A DNA stretch of 64,000 bases from Desarmillaria ectypa (taxonomy: Eukaryota; Basidiomycota; Agaricomycetes; Agaricales; Physalacriaceae): contig JAUDYN010000011.1 of NCBI GenBank assembly GCA_030407005.1, forward strand, positions 1,906,575 to 1,970,574, written 5' to 3'. The position numbers were made by a program, and so were the translations under genes. Shown piece after piece: positions 44,501 to 56,259 of the stretch (its first letter is position 1; the number at the start of each line of letters is the position of its first letter). The notes under the pieces were generated by a model, which saw only the letters and a program-made list of their open reading frames with translations, had not been told where the DNA came from and made no database searches.

Positions 44501-47500
44501 TAGAACGGCTTGATCTATCATCTTGGCGATGAGAGGTGCGTGTTCTGATCCACAGGGCTGTACATTCACAAATCCGCCGGTGTGTGGGGGGTCATTTGCC
44601 AGTAGAACTGAGGTCTAGATGCATCATCCTATATTTCCCACGAGCAATCAATTCTCCGAAATCACTCGTTTCCATGTTCGATGTTGACATTGAAACGCCG
44701 GTCGACTCAAGTCATCCAAGAGCATCGAACGTCAAGCCATCAATGATACAAGCTATATTCCGCTGGAAGTAAGCGTGATTTTGGTCCACATTGCCATCAT
44801 CAGCTCGCTTCCGAACGCGTGTACGCTGCGCAGTGGCGATTACACCCGCATATGGTAGAAGCCCGGATCACGGTGGTGGTTATTAAATCTTATGTCGGCC
44901 GTCATTGGAAGCTGCTACGATTTGTGCTTGCCGGTGCAAAGCGAAGAAGATCACCAACAGGCTGAGAGAAGGAAGTGCTGGGATAGGGTTTTGAGAGTGG
45001 TCTAGCCAGTCTACGAACCAGTAATGACGTTCGAACACAGTGAGATGGTGTCTTCCAAGGCTTCTAATGCGTATGATAGATAGCCAAATATGATTGATCA
45101 CCGTACAGACAGGTTCAGAGCCGATAGGTGCTTGGCACTTGTGCTCGGAATGAAATCTAGTTACAAATTATCGTGGTTCTGAAGCGCAAGCTCGTTCACA
45201 GACGACCTAGCACTGGTGACTGAAATGACGAGTACGGACTGTATTTTTGCTGGCCCGATTTTGTCCGGAAATCTTAGCTGGCGCGTAGGGCTCCTGTAGG
45301 ACGAATTGGCGCTTATAAAATGGATATTCGCTTCGTCTTTCGGCGGACATGAGAAGTGCGGAGAAATGAGTCAGGTCGCCACCAGGAAAATCAAAACACG
45401 ATGTCGGCGGAGCTCACTGCTTCGTTGAACGATGTGCGCATTGCTGAAGAAAACCACCACATGCGTTCAGCATGTGCTGTCACTTGAGAATGATCCTGGA
45501 GAGACATGATAAAAGCTAGTTCGCACCGACGTACGCAGCTAATCATGTCGGTATCATATGGCTGCCAGTCGAATTTGGGGCCAGGGGTTTCATTTGTTTC
45601 AATATGGACTATGTACGCCAACAGATATTTGGACGACTGACCTGTCCGCGAAGGATGTGCCGACGTGCAGGGATGACCATGTCGGTGCCATCGGAGTACC
45701 GATGTCCCCAGAGGAGAGTAGACGTGGGAATCATAGTGTCTCGAAGCGAGGCTCGTCATGAGGACTATTCCCGTTCGCTATACTCGAAATGGTTCGAGAT
45801 GGGAATATATCCCCGAGATTTTGTTTGCCGAGCAGGTTTCTCGGGAGAGGAAAGCAAGAGTACACTAGTCAGCACTGGAGCTGTGTCAAACATTGACGAT
45901 TTGAAGGCGGCATCGTCTATGAAACGGAATGTCACCCTCTTGTGAGGACTCGTAGGAGCTTCTGCGCCGGGAATTTGATGGTGTATTATCTTAGGCGTCG
46001 AAGGGAAGTCATGCCTGCTTCGCAGGTGGAAAAAGATAGCGCAGATAAGGTCCTTTGTGAGTAGACAAACGAGTCGGCCTTGCTTGGTTTAAGTTCAGAA
46101 AAAGGAAAACAAATGTACAGTGGGTGATCTCACAATACTTGTGAATTATTTCATACTTTGAATATTAACGTAGAGGGTTGGCCAAATCGGTGAAGCTACT
46201 GTAAGCGAAGCTTCAGAAAAATTCTAGGCACAAAATATTCAGCCCTCCCTACAACCGCGCAGCGGACATAATTGGAGAACCTTAGTTTGTGGCCAGGCGC
46301 TATGAAGGTCGGAAATATTCCATCACTTTCGAGATGGTAGGCGAAGGGGTATGTGCCTTGCCAGCTGCTAGCCCAGGGACGGACCGGAATTTTAGGCAAA
46401 AGGCGCCGAGTCGTCTGAGAGCCAGGTAGGTTCAGCGACTGGTATACATGTTTGCGACCATTTCGATGGAGGTAGGGGGAGAGGATGGTACGATATAGGC
46501 GAGAAGACGAATGGTGGATGGAGGGGATGCGGGACCCTTCCTCGTACTTTGATCGGGGACTACCTAGCCCGGCGACCCTTTGCATCCATTTACGGCGTTG
46601 TCGGGCTGACTGTAACCGCAGGACTAAGGAAACAAAGCTTTACAATCCAATGTTTAGCCTTATCCGTAAGTTAGTCAGCAGAGTGCAGAGATGTTCAGCT
46701 TCTAGACAGAATGTGCTGTAGCTGAAAGTTTCCAGGTCCGTACAACGGTGTTCGCCTACTGCGATGCTTATCACATTGGTGAACAACGCACATATGGGGA
46801 ATGGACTGTTGTGATGGGATTCGATACATAGCCCGCTTCTCGAAAATACGTTTGAGCGAACAATTGGCATCGGTTCCGGATGATGTTGCTGATAAGCTCC
46901 AGATAACGTTATAGCCATGCAGCTCATCGCAGGGTAAAATATATTGGCGCCCCTCTGCTCTTTTCTCTGAACATACGCAGCGTCCTCATGGTGGGACAAA
47001 CACTATGCAATTAGCACGGCGCGTCGAACGATCCCGCCAGTCTGACTCCAAAGAGGGCTCGGTTTGTCCTATTGGTAAAACCGCATACACTGCTCGCTTC
47101 TAGGGCTCTTTTTTCTCGTCGGCACCGAAGGAGGGAAGAATTCTGATAGAATATTGCGAAGTAGGCATAAATCAAGCATGTGAAGTAGAGAGGTGTGATA
47201 AGCAGAAATGTTGAACGGCATGAGAGGTCAACGCAAGCGATATGTGCACAGCCTGGATAGTATCTTCGGGAGCACCTACCCGAGTCAACACAAGTGCGAA
47301 ACGCTCATCAGTCAGAGATGTTGGAGGATGGCCACGTTCCAAGCGATGACGGTGGGGAGAACGGTGTGGAGACGAGATAAGGATAACCTGAATGTCATCT
47401 TTCAGGTCTCATATTTTCAAGGTGCGACGGCAATGACGACACCTCAAGGAGCGCGTCAGATGTATTGCCGGTAACCGTGACCTAAATCTTCTGATGCGAA

Positions 47501-47600
47501 AATAAGGGCATCTTGCGAGCCAAAAGTGTCCATGCCTAATCACATTGTGAGAAGAAGTATATCGTATCATGGGTTTGGGGATCGAATGGACGGGTACTGT
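44501..47600. other. Degenerate stretch, partly related to the repeat-arm relics
   Basis: Around 44802 the phrase CAGCTCGCTTCCGAA, followed by TGCGCAG and GGATCACGGTG, matches 57466-57525 in the right arm, so this is a further decayed relative of that gene family. No continuous reading frame. The rest is unassigned. Confidence 0.3.
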
Positions 47601-47639
47601 TGACTTGACAACTGGGTCTTGGCGAGGCTGACTGTGGAG

Positions 47640-48190
47640 GGATATGCCTAGAACGTCCGGTTTGTAGCTACGTAGTTAGGAATGGTATGTCTAGAGACGT
47701 AGGAATGCTGCAGACGGGGGGTGAAAGCTAGCTGACCAGAAACCGGAGGGCGGTCGGAATTCCGAAGGTGGTTCGTCTTGGACCTTCCAACGATTGTCAC
47801 CATGAGCGAAGTATATCCACTCCAACGTTTCTGCATAGCTCCCACTTCAACAATGCTTTGGGTATCGCGCCTGGAAGAAGAAATACGAATGGCTGGAGCA
47901 GTTTTTGGGGAACGTTGCATCGACTATCGCCACCTCGTACGACCTTGAACCCTGAATTGATCGTACTAGATTGTTCGAGAACCTGAAAGCAATGGAGCTG
48001 CACGCCTGAACCCCAGGGATGAAGAGTGAAATGGGAATGAAGGCAGCCAGATTTGGTCGCATATACAGGGCGACTGTAGGCGGCCAGAATGTATTCGATG
48101 TCCTCTGTAGCGAAAGATGAGCCGGTCTATGAGAAACAATGCCCTGAAAGAAATGAAGAGGACAGTACCTTGCGCGTATCATTCTAACAT
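47640..48190 (-). pseudogene. Relic of the unidentified repeat-arm gene family
   Basis: The minus strand contains GSRSYEVAIVDATFPKNCSS, which fits RTVYEAEIAFF and its surroundings in the arm copies. The flanking ATGAGCGAAGTATATCCACT (47802) matches ATGAGCGAGGTATGTCCACC at 48440, so two relics stand in tandem here. Fragmented and non-functional. Confidence 0.35.
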
Positions 48191-48312
48191 CGGAGCCACT
48201 AGACCCAATGCGCTACATGTTGGACCTCTGGATCTAAGCCCGCACGATCAGCCTGGCCCTCATGCAAGCAACTATGAACACACAAGATATAGATAGGTAC
48301 TATTGGAAGCAT

Positions 48313-48427
48313 AGACTACCAAGATGCAACGAATCATGCAGAACCACATGATATAGTTTGTCATATCTTGGAGCACCACCGAGCTATATCATGGGGCTCT
48401 GCATGATTCGTTGCATCTTGGTAGTCT
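48313..48427. repeat. Long hairpin: 44-bp stem, 27-nt loop
   Basis: AGACTACCAAGATGCAACGA and the sequence up to 48356 pair with 48384-48427 (ending TGCATCTTGGTAGTCT) with two mismatches. It sits between two relic copies of the same family. It could be a tiny foldback insertion or, if transcribed, a small-RNA precursor. No expression evidence is available. Confidence 0.75.
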
Positions 48428-48429
48428 GA

Positions 48430-49900
48430 GTTCTGGCCATGAGCGAGGTATGTCCACCTTAATCTGTCCGTATCCCTCGGTTTCAAACACATTGTAAACC
48501 AACATCATGCCTGGAAGACGAAACGAAGGTATTTTCCTTCGAGAAACAGGAAAGAACAGCTATCTCCGCCTCATAAGCAGCTCGAATCGGCCAGATCGGG
48601 TTTCAAGGTGCAATTTTATGACCTGAACAGGCACGATCATGGTCAGTGCGAAACGAATGAGGGTGAAAAATGGAATGGGCAGGCCAGGATGGTTTAGGCT
48701 TGGTCAGAATAGGGGCTATCATTATAATACAGTCAGACGGGGAGATACACCGTCCTCTGAATCTGAAACGAATGAGGTTGAGTCACCTGGTCTGAAGATA
48801 TTGAAGGTCACTGCACCTTGGGCAAAGCATACGATAACTTCCACTAAGAATTTTTGAGGGGTCTGTGATTTGCGGTAGAGCCCGTATTGTTGACGTAAAT
48901 TCCTCAGCTGGTGGAACAGAGACGTCTTGGTTTTTTTGCAGACGAGGATGTCCGCTCCCATAGCGCCATTCCTTGATGACGTATATAAGGCCAATGACGA
49001 CGACAAACATATAGTGTAGCTCACGAAAACAGATATTCAGCCCCCACATCTCCGCATAATGGAGCGTATACATCCTCTCGCGCTCACACAGAAATGAAGC
49101 TGAGATTTCTGTGCCACTCCTTATCCGCTATCTGGGACCTGGAGATAATGAACGTGGTAGTCAATGCACCGTACGACGACACTTAGACACAAGAGGACAT
49201 TGAGTTCGGAATTTGAGAATGCCCATTGATTCAACGCACCTCTGCCAGATCAAACGAACTAGATACCCTGAAGGCTCATGCGAATTTCTTTCAGAAATGG
49301 TGACCCATTTTATACCAAAATTTGATGCAGGTACAGACGAGGCAAGCGGTAACCATCTTTGCTCAAGGTGATTGCTTTTGTAGAATTTTAGAGAAAAAGA
49401 AAAGTGCCAGAATTCTTAATTCACTCAGCGTATGGAAGAGTTCCGTGCCCAACATGAATAAAAGGAAGTCTAATAGACCCCTTGCAGCGCCTAATACCAC
49501 GATACGGAAATGAAGACCGACGTCCGCGACTCGCGAGCCTTCAGCTTGAGGCCAAAGTCTGCATTCCTTAGCCTTAAACCGGTAAAAAAAGAAAGAGTAT
49601 TCCAATTGTCCAAAGTAGACCATTAGGATAGATAATGACCGGTTCATTGTGCAGTACGTCGCCGGACGACGAAGACCAGCGGGAATATCGTGGTGGATTC
49701 CAGGCAAAGAGGTTAGAGAAATTTGAAATTGTTTTTCGTGTTCGGAAGCACCGCCACTGATGTCGTGAAGGGAGGAATAGGGTACGCACCGATGGTACTT
49801 TGGCCTTTGTTAAGGTTAATGACTGATGCATGTAATTATTCGTCATAGTTGATGTACGGTTGCCTACAACGATACATCGCATTGGTAGAACAATTGGGAA
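48430..49900 (-). pseudogene. Second tandem relic of the repeat-arm gene family
   Basis: Parallels the right-arm relic at 59.1-60.1 kb in order. The TATCTCCGCCTCATAAGCAGC stretch is at 48561 (59130: TATCTCCGCCTCATACACAG). A minus-strand exon at 48.9-49.05 kb (LIYVIKEWRYGSGHPRLQKN) matches the arm's LIHVVKGWRYRGSRDVLVYK. GACCAGCGGGAA at 49675 matches 60093. Frames are broken. The amino-acid pattern suggests a membrane protein, but the family is not recognised. Confidence 0.4.
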
Positions 49901-50567
49901 CAAGGGAGGTGACTACAGATGCATGAGTTACGCCAAAGCTTATTGAAGGCATTTCTCGCTGCTCGTCCATCATTGACGTAACTGCAAAATATTGCTACCG
50001 TGCGCTGAAAATTGTTCATAAATTGCCGATATACCACACCTCTCTCTCTCTCGAAACACCATTGGATTTTTAGCTACGCCAAGACGGTATCCTGTGTTCT
50101 TAGAACCACCACCACTGAAACTTTTATTCCCTGTCCCGCTCCTGCTGTTCGTGTATTGTTGTTCCCATATTCCCGCGTGTTGTTATCCTGTTGTGTTGTC
50201 GTTCCTATATGTTGTCATTCCCATGTATTCTTGTTTCAATGGGCCCGAGCTCTGCTGCTGTTGCCGCACTGTTTCCCGAAATAGCAATGCTGTATTGCCG
50301 ACGCTTGCATTTCATAGTTTCCATTGTCCTGAGCTCTACTGCTGCTGCTGGTACACTTTCTTGAAATAGTGTGCTGTCAGCGGCACTTGTTCGGTGCTTG
50401 CGTTTCCGTCGTTCCTGTTGTTTTTTGGGTACTTGTATGAATGTCATCTGACTATAGCACTGCTGCATCCCAACATCTCCCCCTTCCATATTATGCCAGC
50501 AATCAATCCTTTGGCCTAGGATGTCCTCGATGTACATGCCTTATTGTTTATCAATTGTCAAGGATAT
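49901..50567. repeat. Low-complexity stretch with degenerate tandem units
   Basis: T/G/C-skewed sequence. Two related units of about 110 bp begin near 50249 (CCCGAGCTCTGCTGCTGTTG) and 50328 (CCTGAGCTCTACTGCTGCTG). A CT microsatellite lies at 50041-50053. No gene. Confidence 0.4.
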
Positions 50568-50761
50568 TGTTGGAATCCTAGGTGTTGCACAGGGTAGACT
50601 CCAGGCTGGTAAAGCCAGACGTAAAAGAAATTGTTATTCTATGGCTCCTACAGAGCTCATATTTATACTACTTTGCACTAGAATCTAGAATGTACCACAA
50701 CTTTTTATTCTTCTCGTGCTTACTCGGCAACACTCGGCATATTTCCGGCGAAATCCCAACA
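50568..50761. mobile_element. Probable solo LTR
   Basis: 194 bp starting TGTTGGAATC and ending GAAATCCCAACA, i.e. TG...CA with 9-bp imperfect inverted ends. Flanking 5-mers GATAT and GACAT differ at one base and may be a mutated target duplication. A TATA-like CATATTTATACTAC lies inside, as expected for an LTR promoter. No internal retrotransposon genes are adjacent. Confidence 0.5.
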
Positions 50762-51147
50762 GACATAGTCCTCTTGCAGTCTTTCGCCGGTTGTTCGCTC
50801 GCTTAGGTCACTTTCAATGTACCCCACAAAGAGTCTCTGCTCCGCGCGATGCACTCAGTAGTGTGATCACAACGGTACTAGCCTTCGTGGCCACAGCGCA
50901 TGGTTCGCCATGTCAGGGCCGTGGGCCTGGCCGTTCTTTGTTGGGATCTTGTGCCAGTAACAACACTACACCAACACCAACACCAACTGCAGTGAAGGGC
51001 TACAGATAGTCGCAGCCCTTGCGGCCTCTGACTGGACTACATGTTTTAACTAGCAGCGTAAAGTTGATTGTGAGCTCGGCTTTTAGTCTAGTTGGAGGTA
51101 TTGGGAGATAATTAAGAACATGGGTGTATGTATTATCTATGTACGGC
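50762..51147. other. Junction sequence between solo LTR and right repeat arm
   Basis: No gene. It contains a short CACCAA repeat near 50970. This unique sequence adjoins the inner end of the right arm. Confidence 0.3.
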
Positions 51148-51362
51148 ATCCCCTGGCCTCAACGCTCGATGCTCGCAAAGGACTGCGCGAGATGGGCAAC
51201 CAGCCGGCGTCCATCCAATTCACAAACTTTACGCAATCTTGCGGCAGATTTGCGACTATGAATAAAGGTAAGGAAACACAATCGTCACGCCCTGTGTTGG
51301 GCGAGAAGGTGGGATTTATTGACATTGTTATTGCACCCGGGATCGTTCAATCCTTCTCTTAG
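51148..51362 (+). pseudogene. Truncated 3' end of a DUF6534 gene
   Basis: Matches the last coding part of the intact DUF6534 gene at 17432-19374: ARKGLREMGNQPASIQFTNF against ARQGLREMSNQPVSIQFTNF, and SSRPVLGEKVGF in both. Homology starts abruptly inside the last exon; everything encoding the membrane helices is missing. A few extra bases (TCGATGC) break the LASLNAR signature. Non-functional fragment marking the breakpoint of the large duplication. Confidence 0.75.
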
Positions 51363-51723
51363 CGATCACATCCGACGGCACTGTCACTCGAAACGGGTAA
51401 TTTGCAGAAGAGATCCCAGCCAGATAGCAGTAGCAGTTCGAACCCTTCTACACCCATCACAGCAACGACGGCGACGTTGACCCCGGATCTGGCAGTGTGA
51501 ACAGGCAGAGCTTCTTAAGTGGATCTGCTCCTTCTATACATATTTATCATTATTACTCCCAAGTTGTTTTCTGCTTGTACAAAGTGCCAAAATTGCGTAC
51601 TAAATGAATACCACCGCCGCCTAGGTGTGTACACTTAATTTCATAAATGGGTGGGGTATTCGATCTGAGATCAAGTGGATATATTATACATGCATTCAGT
51701 GGTGGGGTAAGTATTGCCGTCAA

Positions 51724-54700
51724 TCATACACGACCTGCGGGAGACCAACGAGGATTGTTCGTAACTATGCCGTTCGGCCCACCTTCATACACCGCGTCTA
51801 CACTGAGCCGCAGGTCGGGGGTAATAGTCGCATTAGCCTCCATCGCCCAGAGTGCAACAGCGACGGTGCTACGGGTGCAGTTGTCAGATATGATTTTACC
51901 TTCCGTTTTGAGAAATTAGGCAAGCTCACTTGGTTCCATTGTAATCCAGAATGCCTTGATGAACCGGGAACTTAGCCTGCGGTCTGGACGTGGATTATGA
52001 GTTGTGCGGCTAGTGAATGACATGATGTCCAACTTACCCCAGATTTCCGACTCGCTTGCCCATCATCCAGCCATTAACGAAGAGGTACGCCCGGTAGGGC
52101 TGACCGAGGGGTTCATTGAAGTTGAAAGACATAGGCACGTCAAATCGTTCTGGAATGTCCAGATCGAATGTCGTCACGAATAAGCCAATGCCTGCTGCAG
52201 AATCTGGTAAAGCATGATTTAGATCCCTCAAGTCCCATGACGACGTGTCGAATCCAGGCAAGTGCCAGCCTTTACGCTCGCCGTAAAGACCTCCCTCATT
52301 GAACACGCCACGGGTCTTATCGGGAAAGCTGAGAAAACATTGATGAGTTTTGTGGGATATATGTATTTCATATTGGCGGTGGCACGCACTCGGTATATCC
52401 TCCGATTTTGCCCTGAACCCGCCACTGAGTGAACTTGCCGGAATTGAGCTGAAATCCACGAATGCCACGAGGGCTTTTAGAAGAATTGGGATTTGCTATG
52501 TATCACGACAAAGATTAGCCGTTGACAGCTCCTAAGAACACAGACACGTACTTCCCGAAGTCTCGTTCAGGCCCATATTATCCTGCCAAGGAATACATTA
52601 AAAGCAAATTATGCATAAAAAATGTATGCGCATACCTGGACTACTGTGATGACATTATCGCCCGGTAAAACAGAGCCTTCTGGGAAGAGAAATACATCAT
52701 CCGTCTCCTCGAGAATATGTCTGTTGTTGGTAGAACTGGCAAGCGAATATAGAGCATCAATACCGCAGCGTGCGTAGATTTACTGAATATCTCACTTTCC
52801 GTAAGACGTACGCAAGAAAATGTTATTGAGCCAAACACTTCCGGCAAAGGCTAGGACCGGGCCGGTATCAATCCGGGCATCGGAGAAATCGACGAGATTA
52901 TGCTGTTACCTTCACCACCGTTTATAGAGAGATTGAGGCTCTGCTCGGTTCCAGTTCCATTGAAATGTCCTCTCCAAAGCACAATATTCTCGCAGCTACG
53001 GGTTCGGGGTATTTCATGGAACAATCGGTATGACAAGAAAATGACACATACAACCCGTAATCGCATCCGTACAAAATTGTCCCGTCGGAATAATATGGTT
53101 TCAGAGGAATATTCGTCGTGGTATGGTTCGCAACAAGAAATGAACTATCGTCAAACGTTGGTCGAATCTCCGGCAAGCTGTCTCGGAACTTCCATCCCTT
53201 CAATGTCGGAGCCACTGCGATATCCACGGATGCGGACGACAGTGTGAGATCTCCCACTAGACCTCCAATTACCGTCAAGGATGATGATGCATTGACCGAT
53301 AAAGCAACCCCATTCCATGTCACAGAACTAATCACAGCAGGAGCTATGATGGTCAACGAGGTACTGGAGTTGAGGTCGCCTTTCAACGCAAGCTCCGTTC
53401 CTGATATGCTGGCTGAACGCACGAGATATGGTCCACCCACGAGGACGGAGTGATTAGTGCCTAGACCCCAAAAGTTGCGCAGCGAATCACTGCTGTCTCC
53501 AGAAATGACAGGTGCCCAGAAGGTGGCGATGGTGTCAGAGTCGGCAAATAACACCAACTGGGAGTCCGAGTCATAGACGGTCACTAGGCCTTGAGTACCA
53601 GTAGGGAAGGAGAAGATTGTAATAACGGATCTCGGTGTGAGCGTGGCTCGGAATGATGAAGTATCATAATTCTTTCGGAAGGCGTGGCCTGTGAGCGATA
53701 GGGCGATCTCATGTTCTTGGGAAGCATCACCATAGATGAAGAGGATATCTCTGCCATCGATGACACCAGCGAAAAATATTGGCGCTGTGGAATACAACAG
53801 TCGTGAGGAGCCAAAGGCGTAATTGGTCACGATCACTTTAGATTGTCGTCCACCGAGGGTAGCTGCTGAAGCGATAATCGGGATCTGAAGGTCACCCTCT
53901 GCTGTAGCAACGTTAATCTTAAAGTCGGTGATAGCACTATCCGTAAGGGTGAGCAAATGCAGGAAAGGCTTCTAATTTGAATAAAACTCTTACGTCGAGG
54001 TGGAATCGTTGTGTCTTACAATGTAGAATCCAGCTTGTGTATCAGGGTTGAGGAGGTAAGTCGCAAAGACTGCATTAGACGACAGTATTGAAAGACCGGT
54101 TGAACTGTCAGCAATCCAATCTGTCTTGTAGAATTCCGGCGAGCTTCGGACGAACAGGCCTTGCCTCTTCAGCTCGTCGTATTTTGTCGTCAATTGCCGA
54201 GCTTCATTGATCTGAACCAGTCTGAGTTGTAGCATGCCGGGTTGAAAAAAGATGACTTACGGAAGCTCCGTAGTCGTATGAGGTGTAAACCTTGCCGAAG
54301 TTAATAGTTTGATTTAAAAATGTCATCAAGAATTACCCCACTGGTTTAAGAAGTTAGCAAGATATGGTAGGAGCAGCATAACATGGACAACTTACTGGAA
54401 CGGTATTGCCCCCCAAGATGTACCGCTACAGTATGTCATTAGAAACAGCACAGTAAGACAATTAGTCCATTCACAGACCCGTAAAGCATGTAGTAACTGA
54501 TCAACTTCGCATTACTGGCCCATAGCTGAAGATAGAAAACAGACATGAAATCGGGGCCCGTTCGGACGGCGCAAGGAGCATAGCCTAATATAGGTAGTAA
54601 GAAACCAATAGTAGGACACCATCTTAGCACATTACCTGGTGCAGTTGGTCCCCAAGCATCGAACGAACCTCCCTGAAACTCTGCTCAGTTCATATTAGCT

Positions 54701-56009
54701 TACAGTGCGAAGACAAAGAAGCGACGCGTACCAGGAATATACCAGGGCTGAGATGGATTGACTGCTTCGTGATATTGATGGTAGTTCAAGGTTACCCTGT
54801 TCCAGTCTAAGGGATGAGAGCAGTCAAAGCCTTGAGGATAAGAATCCAGTCTGATAAGGCAACGATAAGAAGTAGAAGAGAGAGCTGAAGAAGACAAACC
54901 CGTAAAGATCGACAGCACCCTGATGAGGCATTTTCGTTAGCATGAGGCATTTCGAAGCTGCCATAACAAACTGACAGTCCCATTGATAAAGTTGCGACCT
55001 TGCCCTGGATCATTGTAGGTAAGGGGTAATACAATGCTTGAATTGTGATACACTTCTTCAAGTTCGGCAAAGTACTCTCCACCAATACTCTGAGAGAACT
55101 CGTTATCTGAAATAGCGATTCAATATCAGTCGTCTTCGAGCTACAAAAGGAAGCAGACCAATCTGTATAGCTGACAGAACGTGTGATCAGGATGACGCGC
55201 GTCAAAACACTGACACACTCACCAATAACCGGCCCTCCTTCGGTGATTTGATACGGGGCTGTTTCTTCGATGATCCCTAGAATGTAATCCATCCATGCTT
55301 CCTTCCAATCGGGCGCGCTCGTTCGTAGCGTTCCAGCAACTTCTGACGTAGCCCAATGCGCTATGCCGCCTGCAGAAGTCTCCGCATTGATATACTAAAA
55401 AAGATAAGCACCCAATCACAAATTAAATCAGCGCAACTGACTGGACCTGTGATCTCAACGTTGAGCACCCTAAAACGGCAGAACAGAACTAATACACACC
55501 AGGACGTAGAACGATCCAGATACCCGCATCCAAAGCGGCCTCGTACAGCGGCTTCAGAGCACGAAAGCCGTCAAAGTCCACCACTCCACGCGATGGGTTG
55601 ACGAGACCCATGTGAACGTAGACACTGACAGCATTCAGACCTGATGCCTTGACCTTTTGCAGGATGTCGGGCCATAAGGACGGGACAGGTAACCGAAATG
55701 TGTGGAATTCCCCGGAGCTGCATAATCATCAGTATCAGACAACTTAAACCGAATAGAGGATACTTACTGTAAGAAGATCCTTTGACCACGTAGCGACAGA
55801 CTGTAGTTGTCAAAAGAGACTTGATTAGTGAAAGAGGCCCCACGACTGTACAAGGTGTCGCTATTCTCATAATGGACGGTAGACCTAGCGAGCGCCCCAA
55901 GACTGCTGCCGTAAAGGAGAACGGAAAGCCACGACCAAATGAGTAGGGTAGCCATCCATCGTCGAAAGAGGTCAGTTGGTATACTGCGGAAGTCGGAAGA
56001 GATGTTCAT
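51724..56009 (-). CDS. Secreted GH35 beta-galactosidase, right copy
   Basis: Inverted duplicate of the 12790-17074 gene, with the same exon layout and domain order. The N-terminal segment differs slightly (SVLLYGSSLGALARSTVHYE against YVLLYGSSVGALARSTIHYE). The 344-residue exon differs by one residue (HTDCS against HTNCS). The acid/base DNEFSQ and nucleophile EFQGGSFDAWG motifs are present. In the diverged patch the reading frame is kept, with replacements such as LDSYPQGFDCSHPLDWNRVT against IDAYPQRYDCSHPLDWHGVP. That suggests both copies have been under constraint. Stop codon at 51724-51726. Expected activity: extracellular hydrolysis of beta-galactosides. Confidence 0.87.
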
Positions 56010-56259
56010 TTTGAGGGTCGCTCAGTGTATTTTCCACCAAATCATCATTGACGCTTTTAAGGCGAACCGTGTACGAACGCAGGATCTTCGTGTAAACTGC
56101 ACCTGTCCCCATGACCCATACTGTATCATGGGAACGAGAGTCGAAGCGCACAGAATAACACCCGGGCCGCTTAAATCTGTAGGATACTTCAGAGACAATC
56201 GATGCTGAGCGAACGGGCTTCCATGCGTACCGAGGATTCTCCGCAGAGTATCATCGCCA

